Below, one piece after another: positions 15,435 to 23,879 of a stretch of DNA of 52,493 nt (position 1 is the stretch's first letter; each line of letters opens with the position of its first letter). The stretch is taken from contig JACQOE010000014.1 in the NCBI GenBank assembly GCA_016202695.1, positions 1-52,493 of the forward strand, in the 5' to 3' direction. The position numbers were made by a program, and so were the translations under genes. Below the pieces are notes generated by a model. The model saw only the letters and a list, made by a program, of their open reading frames with translations, did no database searches and had not been told where the DNA came from. The stretch is from Pseudomonadota bacterium (GTDB taxonomy: Bacteria > Pseudomonadota > Alphaproteobacteria > JACQOE01).

Positions 15435-16880
15435 CTAGCGGCCCGCCTCCGGCTCGCTCCCCGGTCCGGCGCCGGTCTTGTCCTCCCATCCCCCGCCGAG
15501 GGCCTTGAACAGCGAGGCGGCCGCATTGAGGTGCGCAAGGCGCGCCTGCGCGAGATTATCCTGTGCCTGGAAGAGCGTCCGCTGCGCTTCGAGCATGGTG
15601 AGCAAGTCCACGGCCCCGGCGCGATAGCGGGCCTCGGCGAGCTGAAACGCGAGCTGCGCCTGGCCGACCTCCTGGTCGAGGAACCCCTGCTGCTCGGCGG
15701 TGCGCTCGACCGCGACGAGCGCCGTCTCGACGTCGGCGAAGGCCGAGACGATCGCCTTTCGATAGCCCTGAATCAGCTCCTCCCGCCGCCCGATGGCGAG
15801 GTCCACCTGGCCCTTCAGCCGGCCGCCCTCGAAGATCGGCTGCGTGAGAGCCGCGGCGAGGCTGTAGACCCTGCTGGAGCTGTCGAACAGCGAGGAGAGC
15901 GCCGTCGCCCCGGCTCCGGCTGCGCCGGTGAGCTGAAGGCTCGGGAGGAGCGCCGCCCTGGCCGCCGCGATGTCGGCATTCGCGGCCGCGAGCTGGGCCT
16001 CGGCGTTGCGTATGTCCGGCCGCCGGACCAGGAGTCCCGACGGCACCCCTGCCGCCATGGCCGGCAGCGCCACCCCGGCGAGCGTCGTCCCGGTGACGTC
16101 GAACGCCCCCGGAGTCCGTCCCAGCAGGATCGCGAGCGCGTTCACCGCCTGGCGCTCCTGCTGGCGCAGCGCGGGGATAGTCGCGCGCTGGGCCGCCACC
16201 GTCGCCCGCTGCTGCGCCACGTCGAGGGGAGAGGCCGCGCCGCTCCGCGCGCGGGCGAGAACGACCTCGAGAACGCGCTCCGCGTTGACCAGGTTCTCGT
16301 GCGCCACGCTCAGCCGGTCCCGCAGGGAGAGGATCTGGAAGTAGGTGGTCGCCACGCCCGCGGTGACCGTGAGGGCCACCGCCTCCTGATCGTACCGGCT
16401 GGCGCGGGCCGAGATCACGGCCGCGGCCTGGCCGGCACGGTTCCGGGCCCAGAAATCCAGTTCATAGCTGGCGCTCAGGCTGGCGTCGTAGAGGGTGACG
16501 TCCGCCGAGCCCCCGGTCGTGCGGGTGCTGGTGCTCCGCTGGCTCGACGTCCGTTGCCGCGTAACGTCGGCGCCCATCTGCAGGCTCGGCAGAAGCGAGG
16601 CACCCGCGACGCGCACCTGCGCGTCCGCCTGAAGCACGCGCGCCGCCGCCGCCCCGAGATCGAAATTGCCCGCCCGCGCCGCCGCGACCAGCGCGTCGAG
16701 TTCGGGCGATCCGAAGCCACGCCACCAGTCGGGCGAGGGCCAGATCTCGGCGGCCGGCGGAACCGGGGCCGTCCACCCGCCCGGAATGTCCGCCGGAGGG
16801 GCGATGCCGGCGATGCGGGCCCCGCACGCGGCGAGGGCGAAGGCCGCCGCCGAAAGGGCGATAAGGCGCCCGGACCGCAT
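15435..16880 (-). CDS. NodT-family outer-membrane efflux lipoprotein
   Basis: A 481-residue TolC/OprM-like outer-membrane factor. From the ATG at 16880 the protein begins MRSGRLIALSAAAFALAAC, an ideal lipoprotein signal with lipobox LAAC and lipidated Cys19. An in-frame ATG at 16913, directly after the macB stop, would add 11 residues and weaken the signal; both are possible. Two related halves rich in Ala/Gln/Arg coiled-coil helices follow, with typical DLGAAAARV, LVRRPDIRNAEAQL and QPIFEGGRL segments. It should form the outer-membrane duct for the MacAB-like pump encoded upstream (16914-20305). The last gene of the efflux operon. Confidence 0.92.
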   Translation of the reverse strand: MRSGRLIALSAAAFALAACGARIAGIAPPADIPGGWTAPVPPAAEIWPSPDWWRGFGSPELDALVAAARAGNFDLGAAAARVLQADAQVRVAGASLLPSLQMGADVTRQRTSSQRSTSTRTTGGSADVTLYDASLSASYELDFWARNRAGQAAAVISARASRYDQEAVALTVTAGVATTYFQILSLRDRLSVAHENLVNAERVLEVVLARARSGAASPLDVAQQRATVAAQRATIPALRQQERQAVNALAILLGRTPGAFDVTGTTLAGVALPAMAAGVPSGLLVRRPDIRNAEAQLAAANADIAAARAALLPSLQLTGAAGAGATALSSLFDSSSRVYSLAAALTQPIFEGGRLKGQVDLAIGRREELIQGYRKAIVSAFADVETALVAVERTAEQQGFLDQEVGQAQLAFQLAEARYRAGAVDLLTMLEAQRTLFQAQDNLAQARLAHLNAAASLFKALGGGWEDKTGAGPGSEPEAGR

Positions 16881-16913
16881 CGGCAAACATCCTTCGCGAC
16901 CGACGTTGCGCAT

Positions 16914-18917
16914 CTACTCGGTCGCCAGCGCCACCACCGGGTCCACGCGCGCCGCCTTGCGCGCCGGCGCGTAGCCGAACACGAGGCCGGTGGCAAAGGC
17001 GCAACCGAAGGCAAGAACCACCGGCGGCAGAGAGAACTGTATGGGGGTTCCGAGCGCGGCGAGGGCCACGCCGACCCCGAGGCCCCCAAGAACCCCGATC
17101 ACGCCGCCGACCGAGGACACGACGAGGGCCTCGGTGAGGAATTGCTGCAGGATGTTCCGCATCCGCGCGCCGGTGGCCATGCGAATGCCGATTTCCCGGG
17201 TGCGCTCGGTGACGCTGACCAGCATGATGTTCATCACGCCAATGCCGCCGACGAGCAGCGAGATCGCGGCGATCGATCCGAGGAGGACGGTCAGCGTGTT
17301 CTGGGTCTGCGACACCGTATCGATGATCGCCGCCATGTTGCGAATCTGGAAGTCCTGCGCGCGATGCCGCTCGCGGAGAAGCGTGGTGACCGCGTCCTGG
17401 GTCGCGTCGATGCCGGCGAGGTCCTCGACCTCGACGACGATCGAGCGGACAAAACGCTGGCCGAACAGTCGCAGGCTGCCGGTCGAGAGCGGCACGAACA
17501 CCACGTCGTCCATGTCCGCCCCGTAGGGCGTCGCCCCCTTGGCCGACATCACGCCGATCACCTGGAAAGGCACATTCTTGACGAGGACGTATCGCCCGAT
17601 CGGGTCCACGCCCGGGGCGAACAGGTTGTTGACCACGGTCTGGCCCAGCACCGCCACCGGCACATAGCTCTTGACGTCGGCCGCGGCGAAGAACGTGCCC
17701 CGGCCGACCGGCCAGTTCCGCGCTCCCGGCAGGTCGGCCGTCGTCGCGTCGGCCTGCGTCTGATAGTCGGCGTTGCCGAAGCGGACCGTCACCGGGCCCG
17801 TGAGTTCCGGCACCGCCGAGGCGACGTTCGGCAGCGTCGCGATCGCCTCGGCGTCGTCGGGCACCAGGGTGGCGATGGCCCCCCCGAACCCGCGCTGGTT
17901 CGGCGCCCCGGGCCGCACCAAGAGGAGGTTGGTCCCCATGGCGCTGATGCGGTCGAGCACCGACCGCTTCGCGCCGTCGCCGACCGCGAGCATGGCCACG
18001 ACCGAGCCGACTCCGATCACGATCCCGAGCAGCGTCAGCACCGTGCGGAACAGATTGGAGCGAAGCGCGCGGAAGACCATCTTCGCCGCCTCGCCGATGT
18101 CGGCGACCGCGAAGCCGATGCGGCCGGCGCCCGCCTCGGCGAACCGCCGCAGGGGCGAGGGCGCGGAGAGGGATGCCGAAACAGCCGCTTCCTGGCCGCT
18201 CGTATCCCCCATGATCACCCCGTCCTTGAGCTCGACAATACGCTGCGCGTGCCGCGCGATCTCGCGGTTGTGGGTGATCAGCACCACCGTGTGGCCCCGC
18301 TCCGCCAAACCGTGCAAGAGCGCCATCACCTCGGCGCCCGCACGGCTGTCGAGGGCGCCAGTCGGCTCGTCGGCGAGGATGACCTGGCCGCCGTTGATGA
18401 GCGCCCGTGCGATCGAAACCCGCTGCCGCTGTCCGCCTGAGAGCTGGTTCGACCGGTGATCCAGCCGGTCGCCGAGGCCGAGCCCGACGAGCAAATCCTC
18501 CGCCCGCCGACGCCGCTCCGCCGGCCTGGCGCCGGCGTAGATCGCCGGCACCTCGACGTTTTCCGCTGCCGTCAGGCCGGCGATCAGGTTGTAGCTCTGG
18601 AAGACGAATCCGAACGCCTCGCGCCTCAGCCTCGCCAACTCGTCACGGTCAAGCTCGGAGACCTCCTCGCCGGCGAAGATGTAGCGGCCGCTCGTCGGCC
18701 GGTCCAAGCAGCCGAGGATGTTCATCAGCGTCGATTTGCCCGAGCCCGAGGCGCCCATGATCGCGACGAACTCGCCGGGGTAGATCGTGAGCGAGACCCC
18801 GCGCAGGACCTCGACCGCCACGCCGGTGAAGTAGGTCTTCGTCACGTCGATCAGTTGGATCAGCGGCGCCGCCGCCGACAGCGGCGCGGACGCTTTCGAG
18901 GCGAAGGCGGTCGTCAT
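16914..18917 (-). CDS. macB: MacB-like ABC transporter (ATPase fused to permease)
   Basis: A 667-residue fused protein. The N-terminal nucleotide-binding domain has Walker [10 protein letters not shown] (55-63), signature [15 protein letters not shown], Walker [13 protein letters not shown] and the switch His in LITHN. The C-terminal half has one TM helix ([16 protein letters not shown]), a large periplasmic MacB_PCD domain and three terminal TM helices including [21 protein letters not shown], the standard MacB layout. It drives periplasmic efflux through the MacA and NodT partners (macrolides, lipids, peptides or siderophores in known cases). The ATG overlaps the macA stop as ATGA, indicating translational coupling. 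Motifs are all intact. Confidence 0.93.
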   Translation of the reverse strand: MTTAFASKASAPLSAAAPLIQLIDVTKTYFTGVAVEVLRGVSLTIYPGEFVAIMGASGSGKSTLMNILGCLDRPTSGRYIFAGEEVSELDRDELARLRREAFGFVFQSYNLIAGLTAAENVEVPAIYAGARPAERRRRAEDLLVGLGLGDRLDHRSNQLSGGQRQRVSIARALINGGQVILADEPTGALDSRAGAEVMALLHGLAERGHTVVLITHNREIARHAQRIVELKDGVIMGDTSGQEAAVSASLSAPSPLRRFAEAGAGRIGFAVADIGEAAKMVFRALRSNLFRTVLTLLGIVIGVGSVVAMLAVGDGAKRSVLDRISAMGTNLLLVRPGAPNQRGFGGAIATLVPDDAEAIATLPNVASAVPELTGPVTVRFGNADYQTQADATTADLPGARNWPVGRGTFFAAADVKSYVPVAVLGQTVVNNLFAPGVDPIGRYVLVKNVPFQVIGVMSAKGATPYGADMDDVVFVPLSTGSLRLFGQRFVRSIVVEVEDLAGIDATQDAVTTLLRERHRAQDFQIRNMAAIIDTVSQTQNTLTVLLGSIAAISLLVGGIGVMNIMLVSVTERTREIGIRMATGARMRNILQQFLTEALVVSSVGGVIGVLGGLGVGVALAALGTPIQFSLPPVVLAFGCAFATGLVFGYAPARKAARVDPVVALATE

Positions 18918-20305
18918 GACAGGCGCGGCGTCCGCACGCCCGGTCGGCCGGACGATCCGGGCTGCGAGGGCCCTCCGGCCCGGCCCGACCCGACCACGAC
19001 CCGCTCCCCGGGCTCGAGGCCGGAGAGTACCTCTGCCGCGACCCGGTTCATGATGCCGACGCGGACCTCGCGCTCGACGGTGGTGCCGTCGGGCATCAGA
19101 ACGGTGACCGCGTAGCGGCGCGGGCGGCGAGCGTCGCCCGGTTCCTGCGCGCCTCCCGGGCGCGCTCCGGCCTCGCGACGGGCGCCGCCGCCGGTCGAGG
19201 CGTCGCGTCCGCGGGCGAGGCCTCCCGCCGGGTGCAGGGCCGCGATCGGCACGGTCAGCACGTCCTTCGCCCCCGCGACGACGAAGAAGACCTGCGCGCT
19301 CATCTGGGTCATGAGGTCCTGGTCCGGGTTCGGCACGTCGAAGAGGGCGTCGTAGAGGACCACGTTGTTGATGACTTCCGGCGTCGGCAGGATTTGACGG
19401 AGCATTCCGTACCAGCGGCGATCGGGGTTGCCGAGGATCGTGAAGTAGGCCTCCATTCCGATGCGAAGCTTGGGTACGTCCGCCTCGGACACCTGGGCCC
19501 ATACCGTCATCGTCGACAGGTCGGCGACGCGGACGATGATCGGGGCCTGCTGATTGGCATTCAGCGTCTGGCCCTGCTTCGCGGTCTGCGACACCACGGT
19601 GCCGGCGATCGGGGCGTAGATCCTGGTGTAGCCGAGATTGGCCTCGTCGCCCTTGAGAGTGGACTCGGTCTGCTGGATCTGCGCCTTCAACGCTTCGACC
19701 TGGGCGGTGGCCGAACGCATCGCCGCCTCGCTGCTCTGGTAGGCGTCCTCGCTCGTCGCATTCGCCTTCATCAGGTTGCTTTGGCGCTGAAACTGCCGCT
19801 CGGCGAGCTGAAGCTGCGCCTGCTTTTCGGCGAGCTGCGCCTTGAGATTAAGGAGCTGCGCCCGGGCGGCCTCGACCCTGGCGAGGTAGACCGTCGGGTC
19901 GATCTCGGCGAGCAGATCTCCCGCTTTCACCGTGGCCCCGATCTCGACATGGACCTTCTTGAGCTGACCCGAAACCTGGGTGCCGACGTCGACGAAATCC
20001 CGCGGCTGGAGACTGCCGAGGGCGGTGACGCTGTCCTCGATGTCGGTGCGTTCGACGGACGCGGTGACGTAGACGTCCGGGGCGCCGCCGACCTGGCGCC
20101 ACCAGGCCCAGCCGCCGGCAGCCGCGGCCAGCACCAGAAAGAGCGCGACTAACAGCGCCACTCGTCCCCGGCGAGTTCTCTTCGAAGGCCGGCGGGCAGC
20201 CGCAACGGCGGGGCCCGTCCCGTGTTCGTCCCGCCGCCGGACGGTTGGAGCGACGGTCTCCACCATCTCGGCGGCCGGTTTCCGGTCCTGGGGATCAGCG
20301 GCCAT
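18914..20305 (-). CDS. macA: MacA-like periplasmic adaptor (HlyD/RND-MFP family)
   Basis: A 463-residue membrane-fusion protein. A cytoplasmic N-terminus of about 47 residues precedes one TM helix (about 48-70), then the barrel-sandwich/lipoyl half ([19 protein letters not shown]), a long coiled-coil hairpin rich in Ala, Gln and Leu, the second lipoyl half ([11 protein letters not shown]) and a beta-barrel. Near the C-terminus there is a Gly/Arg/Ala-rich insertion ([20 protein letters not shown]) not usual in MacA. The start is uncertain: 20305 was chosen as the start nearest a sensible length, while the frame extends to 20395 and another ATG is at 20266. It bridges MacB and the NodT lipoprotein. 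Confidence 0.87.
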   Translation of the reverse strand: MAADPQDRKPAAEMVETVAPTVRRRDEHGTGPAVAAARRPSKRTRRGRVALLVALFLVLAAAAGGWAWWRQVGGAPDVYVTASVERTDIEDSVTALGSLQPRDFVDVGTQVSGQLKKVHVEIGATVKAGDLLAEIDPTVYLARVEAARAQLLNLKAQLAEKQAQLQLAERQFQRQSNLMKANATSEDAYQSSEAAMRSATAQVEALKAQIQQTESTLKGDEANLGYTRIYAPIAGTVVSQTAKQGQTLNANQQAPIIVRVADLSTMTVWAQVSEADVPKLRIGMEAYFTILGNPDRRWYGMLRQILPTPEVINNVVLYDALFDVPNPDQDLMTQMSAQVFFVVAGAKDVLTVPIAALHPAGGLARGRDASTGGGARREAGARPGGAQEPGDARRPRRYAVTVLMPDGTTVEREVRVGIMNRVAAEVLSGLEPGERVVVGSGRAGGPSQPGSSGRPGVRTPRLS

Positions 20306-20452
20306 GAGGCCCGTCACGCGAGGCGGGAAGCGGCGTTTCGCACCTCCTCGCCCGCTCCGGGATCGGGCAGCCGCACCGCCGGCTGCGCCGGACAAGGGAA
20401 ATGCGCCTCAACCGCCGATCCGCCATAAGCCATCGCGCCGCGGGAAGCCTCG

Positions 20453-20482
20453 AATATACCACCGCGCCCGGCGCGCCGCCAA
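20453..20482 (-). promoter_or_regulatory. Candidate promoter of the macA-macB-nodT operon
   Basis: On the minus strand TTGGCG (20482-20477), 18 nt, TATATT (20458-20453). It is the only AT-rich spot in the 192-nt gap between the sensor gene and macA and would place the transcription start near 20446. It suggests that the pump has its own housekeeping-type promoter in addition to any read-through from the sigma-factor operon. Confidence 0.4.
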
Positions 20483-20497
20483 CCTCGGCCACGGCAG

Positions 20498-20941
20498 TCA
20501 CCTCGTCCTCGGCCAGTCGGCGAGCCGGGCGCGCCCTTCACCCGACATTTCCGCCGCGGCCGTCGTCACCACGTCCTGTAGCATCGTCTCCAGGGCGACC
20601 CGCTTCGCCCGCGCCTCCGCCATCGCCTCCCGCAGGCGGGATTGATCGAACGGCTCGGCACGCAGCGCCTGCCGGATGGCGATCCGCGCTTGGCGGTAAG
20701 CCGCCGTCGCGGCACCCACCTCGCCCGAGCGCGCGGCAAACGTCGATCGCAGCTTGTCGCCGTCGGGCGCCGGCAGGGTCGATGCGATCCGGTCGAGTCG
20801 CGGGCTCGCACCCCAGCGCGGCCCCTCGGGCCGGTGGGTCACCAGATAGGCGATGATGACCGCGACCAGGAACACATTGACGGCGAGCGAGATCGGAAAT
20901 CGGAACCTGCCGACCCGGCGTGCGAATTCTCCAAAGGTCAT
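20498..20941 (-). CDS. Membrane-anchored periplasmic sensor-like protein (CnrX/ZraP-type)
   Basis: A 147-residue protein with one N-terminal TM helix (about residues 17-37) and a helical periplasmic domain rich in Ala, Arg and Glu (AYRQARIAIRQALRAEP, LREAMAEARAKRVALE), the shape of the Metal_resist/CnrX-ZraP family of periplasmic sensors. It contains only one His after the membrane (about 41) and no Cys, so classical metal coordination as in CnrX looks unlikely. The start overlaps the anti-sigma stop as ATGA. Being third in a sigma/anti-sigma/sensor operon, it probably senses an envelope signal and modulates the anti-sigma factor. Confidence 0.75.
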   Translation of the reverse strand: MTFGEFARRVGRFRFPISLAVNVFLVAVIIAYLVTHRPEGPRWGASPRLDRIASTLPAPDGDKLRSTFAARSGEVGAATAAYRQARIAIRQALRAEPFDQSRLREAMAEARAKRVALETMLQDVVTTAAAEMSGEGRARLADWPRTR

Positions 20942-21375
20942 CGTGGCACCCCCACCCCGAGGTCGGCGTCGAAGATCAGCGCGCTCATGTCGCCGTCGCC
21001 GAGGTCCGGGGCCAGGGCGAGGTCGCTCACCCCGACCAGGATGCCGAGCCCCGCGACCATCGCCAGGGCGGCGATCCGGGGCCAGAGTGCCCCGACGCCC
21101 GGCCGCGCCATCGGCATCGCCCAGGGAACCCAAGGCCGCCTCTGAGGCGGGAGGGCGCGCAGCGACTCGATGATGCGGGCCGCGGCGGCGCCGGCGTCCG
21201 GCGACGCCGGCAGGCGGCCCAGCAGCCGCTCGAGTCTCTCGGCCGCCGCCAGCGCCTCCCGGGCCGAGGGCTCGGCCGCCAGCAGGCGCCGCGCCTCCTC
21301 CCGCTCGTCCGCGGGCCAGCCGCCGATGGCGGCACCGCGGATGTCGAGCAGGTCGCGAAAACGCTCAGTCTTCAT
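20938..21375 (-). CDS. Anti-sigma factor, single-pass membrane protein
   Basis: A 145-residue protein whose N-terminal half is an acidic/Ala-rich helical cytoplasmic domain (FRDLLDIRGAAIGGWPADER) and whose single hydrophobic segment (about residues 101-118, IAALAMVAGLGILVGVSDLA) would anchor it in the inner membrane with a short periplasmic tail. It overlaps the sigma-factor gene by 11 nt and the sensor gene by 4 nt. Size, topology and position identify it as the cognate anti-sigma factor. No zinc-binding HxxxCxxC motif is present, so it is not a ZAS-type anti-sigma factor. Confidence 0.8.
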   Translation of the reverse strand: MKTERFRDLLDIRGAAIGGWPADEREEARRLLAAEPSAREALAAAERLERLLGRLPASPDAGAAAARIIESLRALPPQRRPWVPWAMPMARPGVGALWPRIAALAMVAGLGILVGVSDLALAPDLGDGDMSALIFDADLGVGVPR

Positions 21376-21934
21376 CCTTCCCTTCCTCCTTCCGCTCGTC
21401 CCGCAGCGGGCTCAGGCGCCGCCTGAGCGCCCGCTTCGCCCGCACCAGGAGCGTCTCGACCGCGGAAACCGACGTTGCCAGCGCCACCGCCGTTTCCGCG
21501 TTGCTGAGACCTTCGTAGTAGGTCAGCAGCAGCGCCGCCCGCTGCCGGTCGGGAAGCCCGGCGACGGCGGCGGCCACCGCGCGGCCGGTCTCGTCGCGCT
21601 CGATCAGGGCCACGGCATCCGGTCCCGGATCGGCGGGCTCGTCCGCTTCCTCCAGAGCCACCCAGGCCCGCCGGCGGCGCCGGTCGAGGCACAGATTCAC
21701 CACCACGCGATAGAACCATGTCCGGAACGCCGCGGTCGGACGCCAGCGCGGCGCGTGGGTCCAGACCCGGAGCAGCGCCTCCTGAACGACATCCTCGGCG
21801 TCGGCCGTGCTGCCGGTGAGCCGCCGGGCGAGGCCGAACCCGAGCCGCGCGTTCCGTCGGGCGAGGCGACAGAACGCCTCCTCGTCGCCGGCGGCGACCC
21901 TCGCCATGAGGTCCTCATCGCTGGCGTCCTCCAT
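21365..21934 (-). CDS. ECF (sigma-70 family, group IV) RNA polymerase sigma factor
   Basis: A 189-residue sigma factor. The sigma-2 region holds the core motif STADAEDVVQEALLRVW and TWFYRVVVNLCLD. The sigma-4 region holds LPDRQRAALLLTYYEGLSNAETA followed by the recognition helix SVSAVETLLVRAKRALR. The frame is open up to 22186, but region 2 begins just after the ATG at 21934, which is preceded by GGTGGGG, so this start is preferred. It heads a three-gene operon with an anti-sigma factor and a periplasmic sensor. The adjacent MacAB-NodT pump on the same strand is a plausible target. A candidate ECF-type promoter (GGAACC, 17 nt, GGTTAC) lies on the minus strand at 22084-22056. Confidence 0.92.
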   Translation of the reverse strand: MEDASDEDLMARVAAGDEEAFCRLARRNARLGFGLARRLTGSTADAEDVVQEALLRVWTHAPRWRPTAAFRTWFYRVVVNLCLDRRRRRAWVALEEADEPADPGPDAVALIERDETGRAVAAAVAGLPDRQRAALLLTYYEGLSNAETAVALATSVSAVETLLVRAKRALRRRLSPLRDERKEEGKDED

Positions 21935-22383
21935 CGCCCCACCGATCGACCGCAGTCGAATCCGCCGCCGCCGTCTCAGGTGCTCGCGCGCATCGATGCC
22001 GCCCGCCGGGACGGGGCCGGGCCGGCAAGGAAACCGACGGCCGGCGCGAACCCCCGTAACCATCCCTTCCGCATATCCGGTTCCTTCTCCGTTCCGCCGC
22101 CCCCCGGCGTTGGCGTCCGCACCGCACACCGGAGCGACAACCCTTAAACGCGCGAGGGCGGAGAGTCCTGCACGCCCGCCTCGCATGGTGCACCGGCACC
22201 CCGGGCCGGCGCTAGGTCGGGGGATTTGCCGGCCCTGGTGAGCCGGCGAATCGGTTCCGGAATCAAGCCGTTGGACGGCGGGTCAGGAACGCGGCCCGGC
22301 CCCCGGGCGCGAGCGACCCTCCGGCCCCGGCCCGCGTGCCATCGAGGACCCGCCGACCGGCCGGCCGGGGAAGCGGCCCCCGC
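21935..22383. other. Intergenic region upstream of the sigma-factor gene and downstream of the ADH gene
   Basis: 449 bases, GC-rich, no recognisable gene. A possible autoregulatory ECF promoter for the sigma gene is GGAACC (minus strand, 22084-22079), 17 nt, GGTTAC (22061-22056). Two GCCGGC copies (22228-22233 and 22242-22247) can form a small hairpin with an 8-nt loop, between the end of the 11-gene operon and the sigma gene. I see no T-tract terminator. Confidence 0.4.
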
Positions 22384-23424
22384 TCATCCCTCCGGCAGGA
22401 GGAGGATGCGCCCCGACGAGCCGCCCTTCTCCACCTCGGCGTGGGCCTTGGCCGCCTCTGCGAGCGGGATTCGGTCGGTGATGATCGGCCGCACCTGCCT
22501 GCGTCCCACCAGGACCAGCGAATCGATGAGCTGCTGGCGCGAGGTGCTCTTCGCGCTCATGATCGAGATGTCGCGCAAGAAGAGCTGCGCCGGATTGAGC
22601 TGCACGAAGTCGCCGGTGAGCTGGCCGATGAAGATCCAGCGCCCGCCCATGGCAAGGCTGCGGCGCGTCGGCTGGAAGAGCACGCTCCCTACGTTGTCGA
22701 TCGCCACGTCCACGCCGCCGCCGGTGGCGGCGATGACCCGCTTGGAGAAGTCTTCGTCGCGCCCGACCACCAAGACCTCGTGCGCGCCCGCCTCGCGGAT
22801 CAGCTCGGCCTTCTTCTCCGAGGTGGTGACGGCGACGACCAAGGCGCCGGCGAGCCGGGCGAGCTGCACCCCGTGGATGCCGAGCCCGCCGCCGGCGCCG
22901 GAGACCAGCACCCGCTCGCCGGGCTTCACTTTGGCCACATCGCGGATGGCGTTGAGCTCGGTGCCGATGGCGCAGGCGACGATCGCCGCCTCGGCCAGCG
23001 CCACGCCGTCGGGCACGTGGGCGACGTTGTCCTCCTCCACGCACACGAGCTCGGCGTAGCCGCCGTTGAGGCCGGCATCGCCAAGGAACTCGCGCTCGTC
23101 GCAGGAGGTCTCGCGACCGCTCCGGCAGTACTTGCAGTGGCCGCAGATGTGCCGGCGCTGCGCGGTCGCCACCCGCTCGCCGACCTTGAAGCCCTTGACC
23201 AGTGGCCCCACCGCCTCGACCACCCCCGAAACCTCGTGTCCGGGGATGAAGGGCAGCGTCACGCCGCGCTTCATGGTGCCGTTGCGCGTGACCACGTCGT
23301 GGAAGCAGACTCCGCAGGCTTCCACCTTGATCCGCACGTCGTTGGGACGCATCTCCGGCACCGGCACGTCCTCGAGTGCGAGCACCTCGGGCCCCCCGGT
23401 CTTGCGCACCACCATCGCCTTCAT
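22384..23424 (-). CDS. Zinc-dependent alcohol dehydrogenase (MDR superfamily)
   Basis: A 346-residue medium-chain dehydrogenase. The catalytic-zinc region reads ACGVCFHD (Cys40) with GHE (63-65). The structural zinc site has four cysteines in CGHCKYC plus SC (94, 97, 100, 108). The Rossmann motif is GAGGGLGIHG. GGAGGCGGCG directly precedes the ATG at 23424; an in-frame ATG at 23442 would add six residues. It should oxidise an alcohol or reduce an aldehyde or enone with NAD(P). It is the last gene of the 11-gene LysR-linked operon, 44 nt after the DUF35 gene, and could handle an aldehyde or ketone released by the aldolase-like thiolase proteins. Confidence 0.9.
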   Translation of the reverse strand: MKAMVVRKTGGPEVLALEDVPVPEMRPNDVRIKVEACGVCFHDVVTRNGTMKRGVTLPFIPGHEVSGVVEAVGPLVKGFKVGERVATAQRRHICGHCKYCRSGRETSCDEREFLGDAGLNGGYAELVCVEEDNVAHVPDGVALAEAAIVACAIGTELNAIRDVAKVKPGERVLVSGAGGGLGIHGVQLARLAGALVVAVTTSEKKAELIREAGAHEVLVVGRDEDFSKRVIAATGGGVDVAIDNVGSVLFQPTRRSLAMGGRWIFIGQLTGDFVQLNPAQLFLRDISIMSAKSTSRQQLIDSLVLVGRRQVRPIITDRIPLAEAAKAHAEVEKGGSSGRILLLPEG

Positions 23425-23468
23425 CGCCGCCTCCGCGTCCATTGCCTCGTTGCCGAATGCACCGCCCC

Positions 23469-23879
23469 TCAGCCGGCCGGCTTGAACTTGACCAGCGTCA
23501 CCTCGGGGGTCACGTCCTCGAACACCGCCTCGACCGGCATGCCGATGCGGATCTGGTCGTTCCGCGCGCCGACCAGATTCGTGTAGAGGCGTGGTCCCTC
23601 GGCCAGTTCCACCAGCACCACGTTGTAGGGGACTTCATCCTTGAAACCCTCGAAATAGGCCTTGTGGAAGATACCGTAGGACCAGATCGTGCCCTTGCCG
23701 CTCGTCTCGACCCACGTCGCCTTGTCGCCGCCGCACTTCGGGCAGAGACGGAAGGAACGGAAGCGGTAGCCGCCGCAGCCCTCGCACCGGAGCAACCGAA
23801 GCTCTCGCCGGCGCACCCCCTCCCAGAAGGGGCGGTTGAGGTCGTCGACGGCGGGAAGCGGCTTCCTGTAGGCGCTCAT
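23469..23879 (-). CDS. DUF35 Zn-ribbon/OB-fold protein (partner of thiolase-like 1)
   Basis: A 136-residue protein with the DUF35 layout: N-terminal helix (PFWEGVRRREL), rubredoxin-like zinc ribbon CEGC...CPKC (about residues 32-49), then an OB fold beginning SGKGTIWSYGIFHKAYF and ending VTPEVTLVKFKP. Such proteins bind acyl-CoA or act as obligatory scaffolds for thiolase-like enzymes, as in archaeal acetoacetyl-CoA thiolase/HMG-CoA synthase and in the steroid aldolase Ltp2-ChsH2. Its ATG overlaps the stop of thiolase-like 1 (ATGA), so the two are made together and probably form one complex. All four zinc cysteines are intact. Confidence 0.88.
   Translation of the reverse strand: MSAYRKPLPAVDDLNRPFWEGVRRRELRLLRCEGCGGYRFRSFRLCPKCGGDKATWVETSGKGTIWSYGIFHKAYFEGFKDEVPYNVVLVELAEGPRLYTNLVGARNDQIRIGMPVEAVFEDVTPEVTLVKFKPAG

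Noticed and set aside
21935-22186. N-terminally extended sigma factor starting at 22186
   Set aside because: The extension is low-complexity and unlike any sigma region; the canonical region 2 starts right after the ATG at 21934.
22228-22247. GCCGGC...GCCGGC hairpin as terminator of the 11-gene operon
   Set aside because: The arms are self-complementary 6-mers common at this GC content, there is no T-tract, and it lies well past the stop codon.
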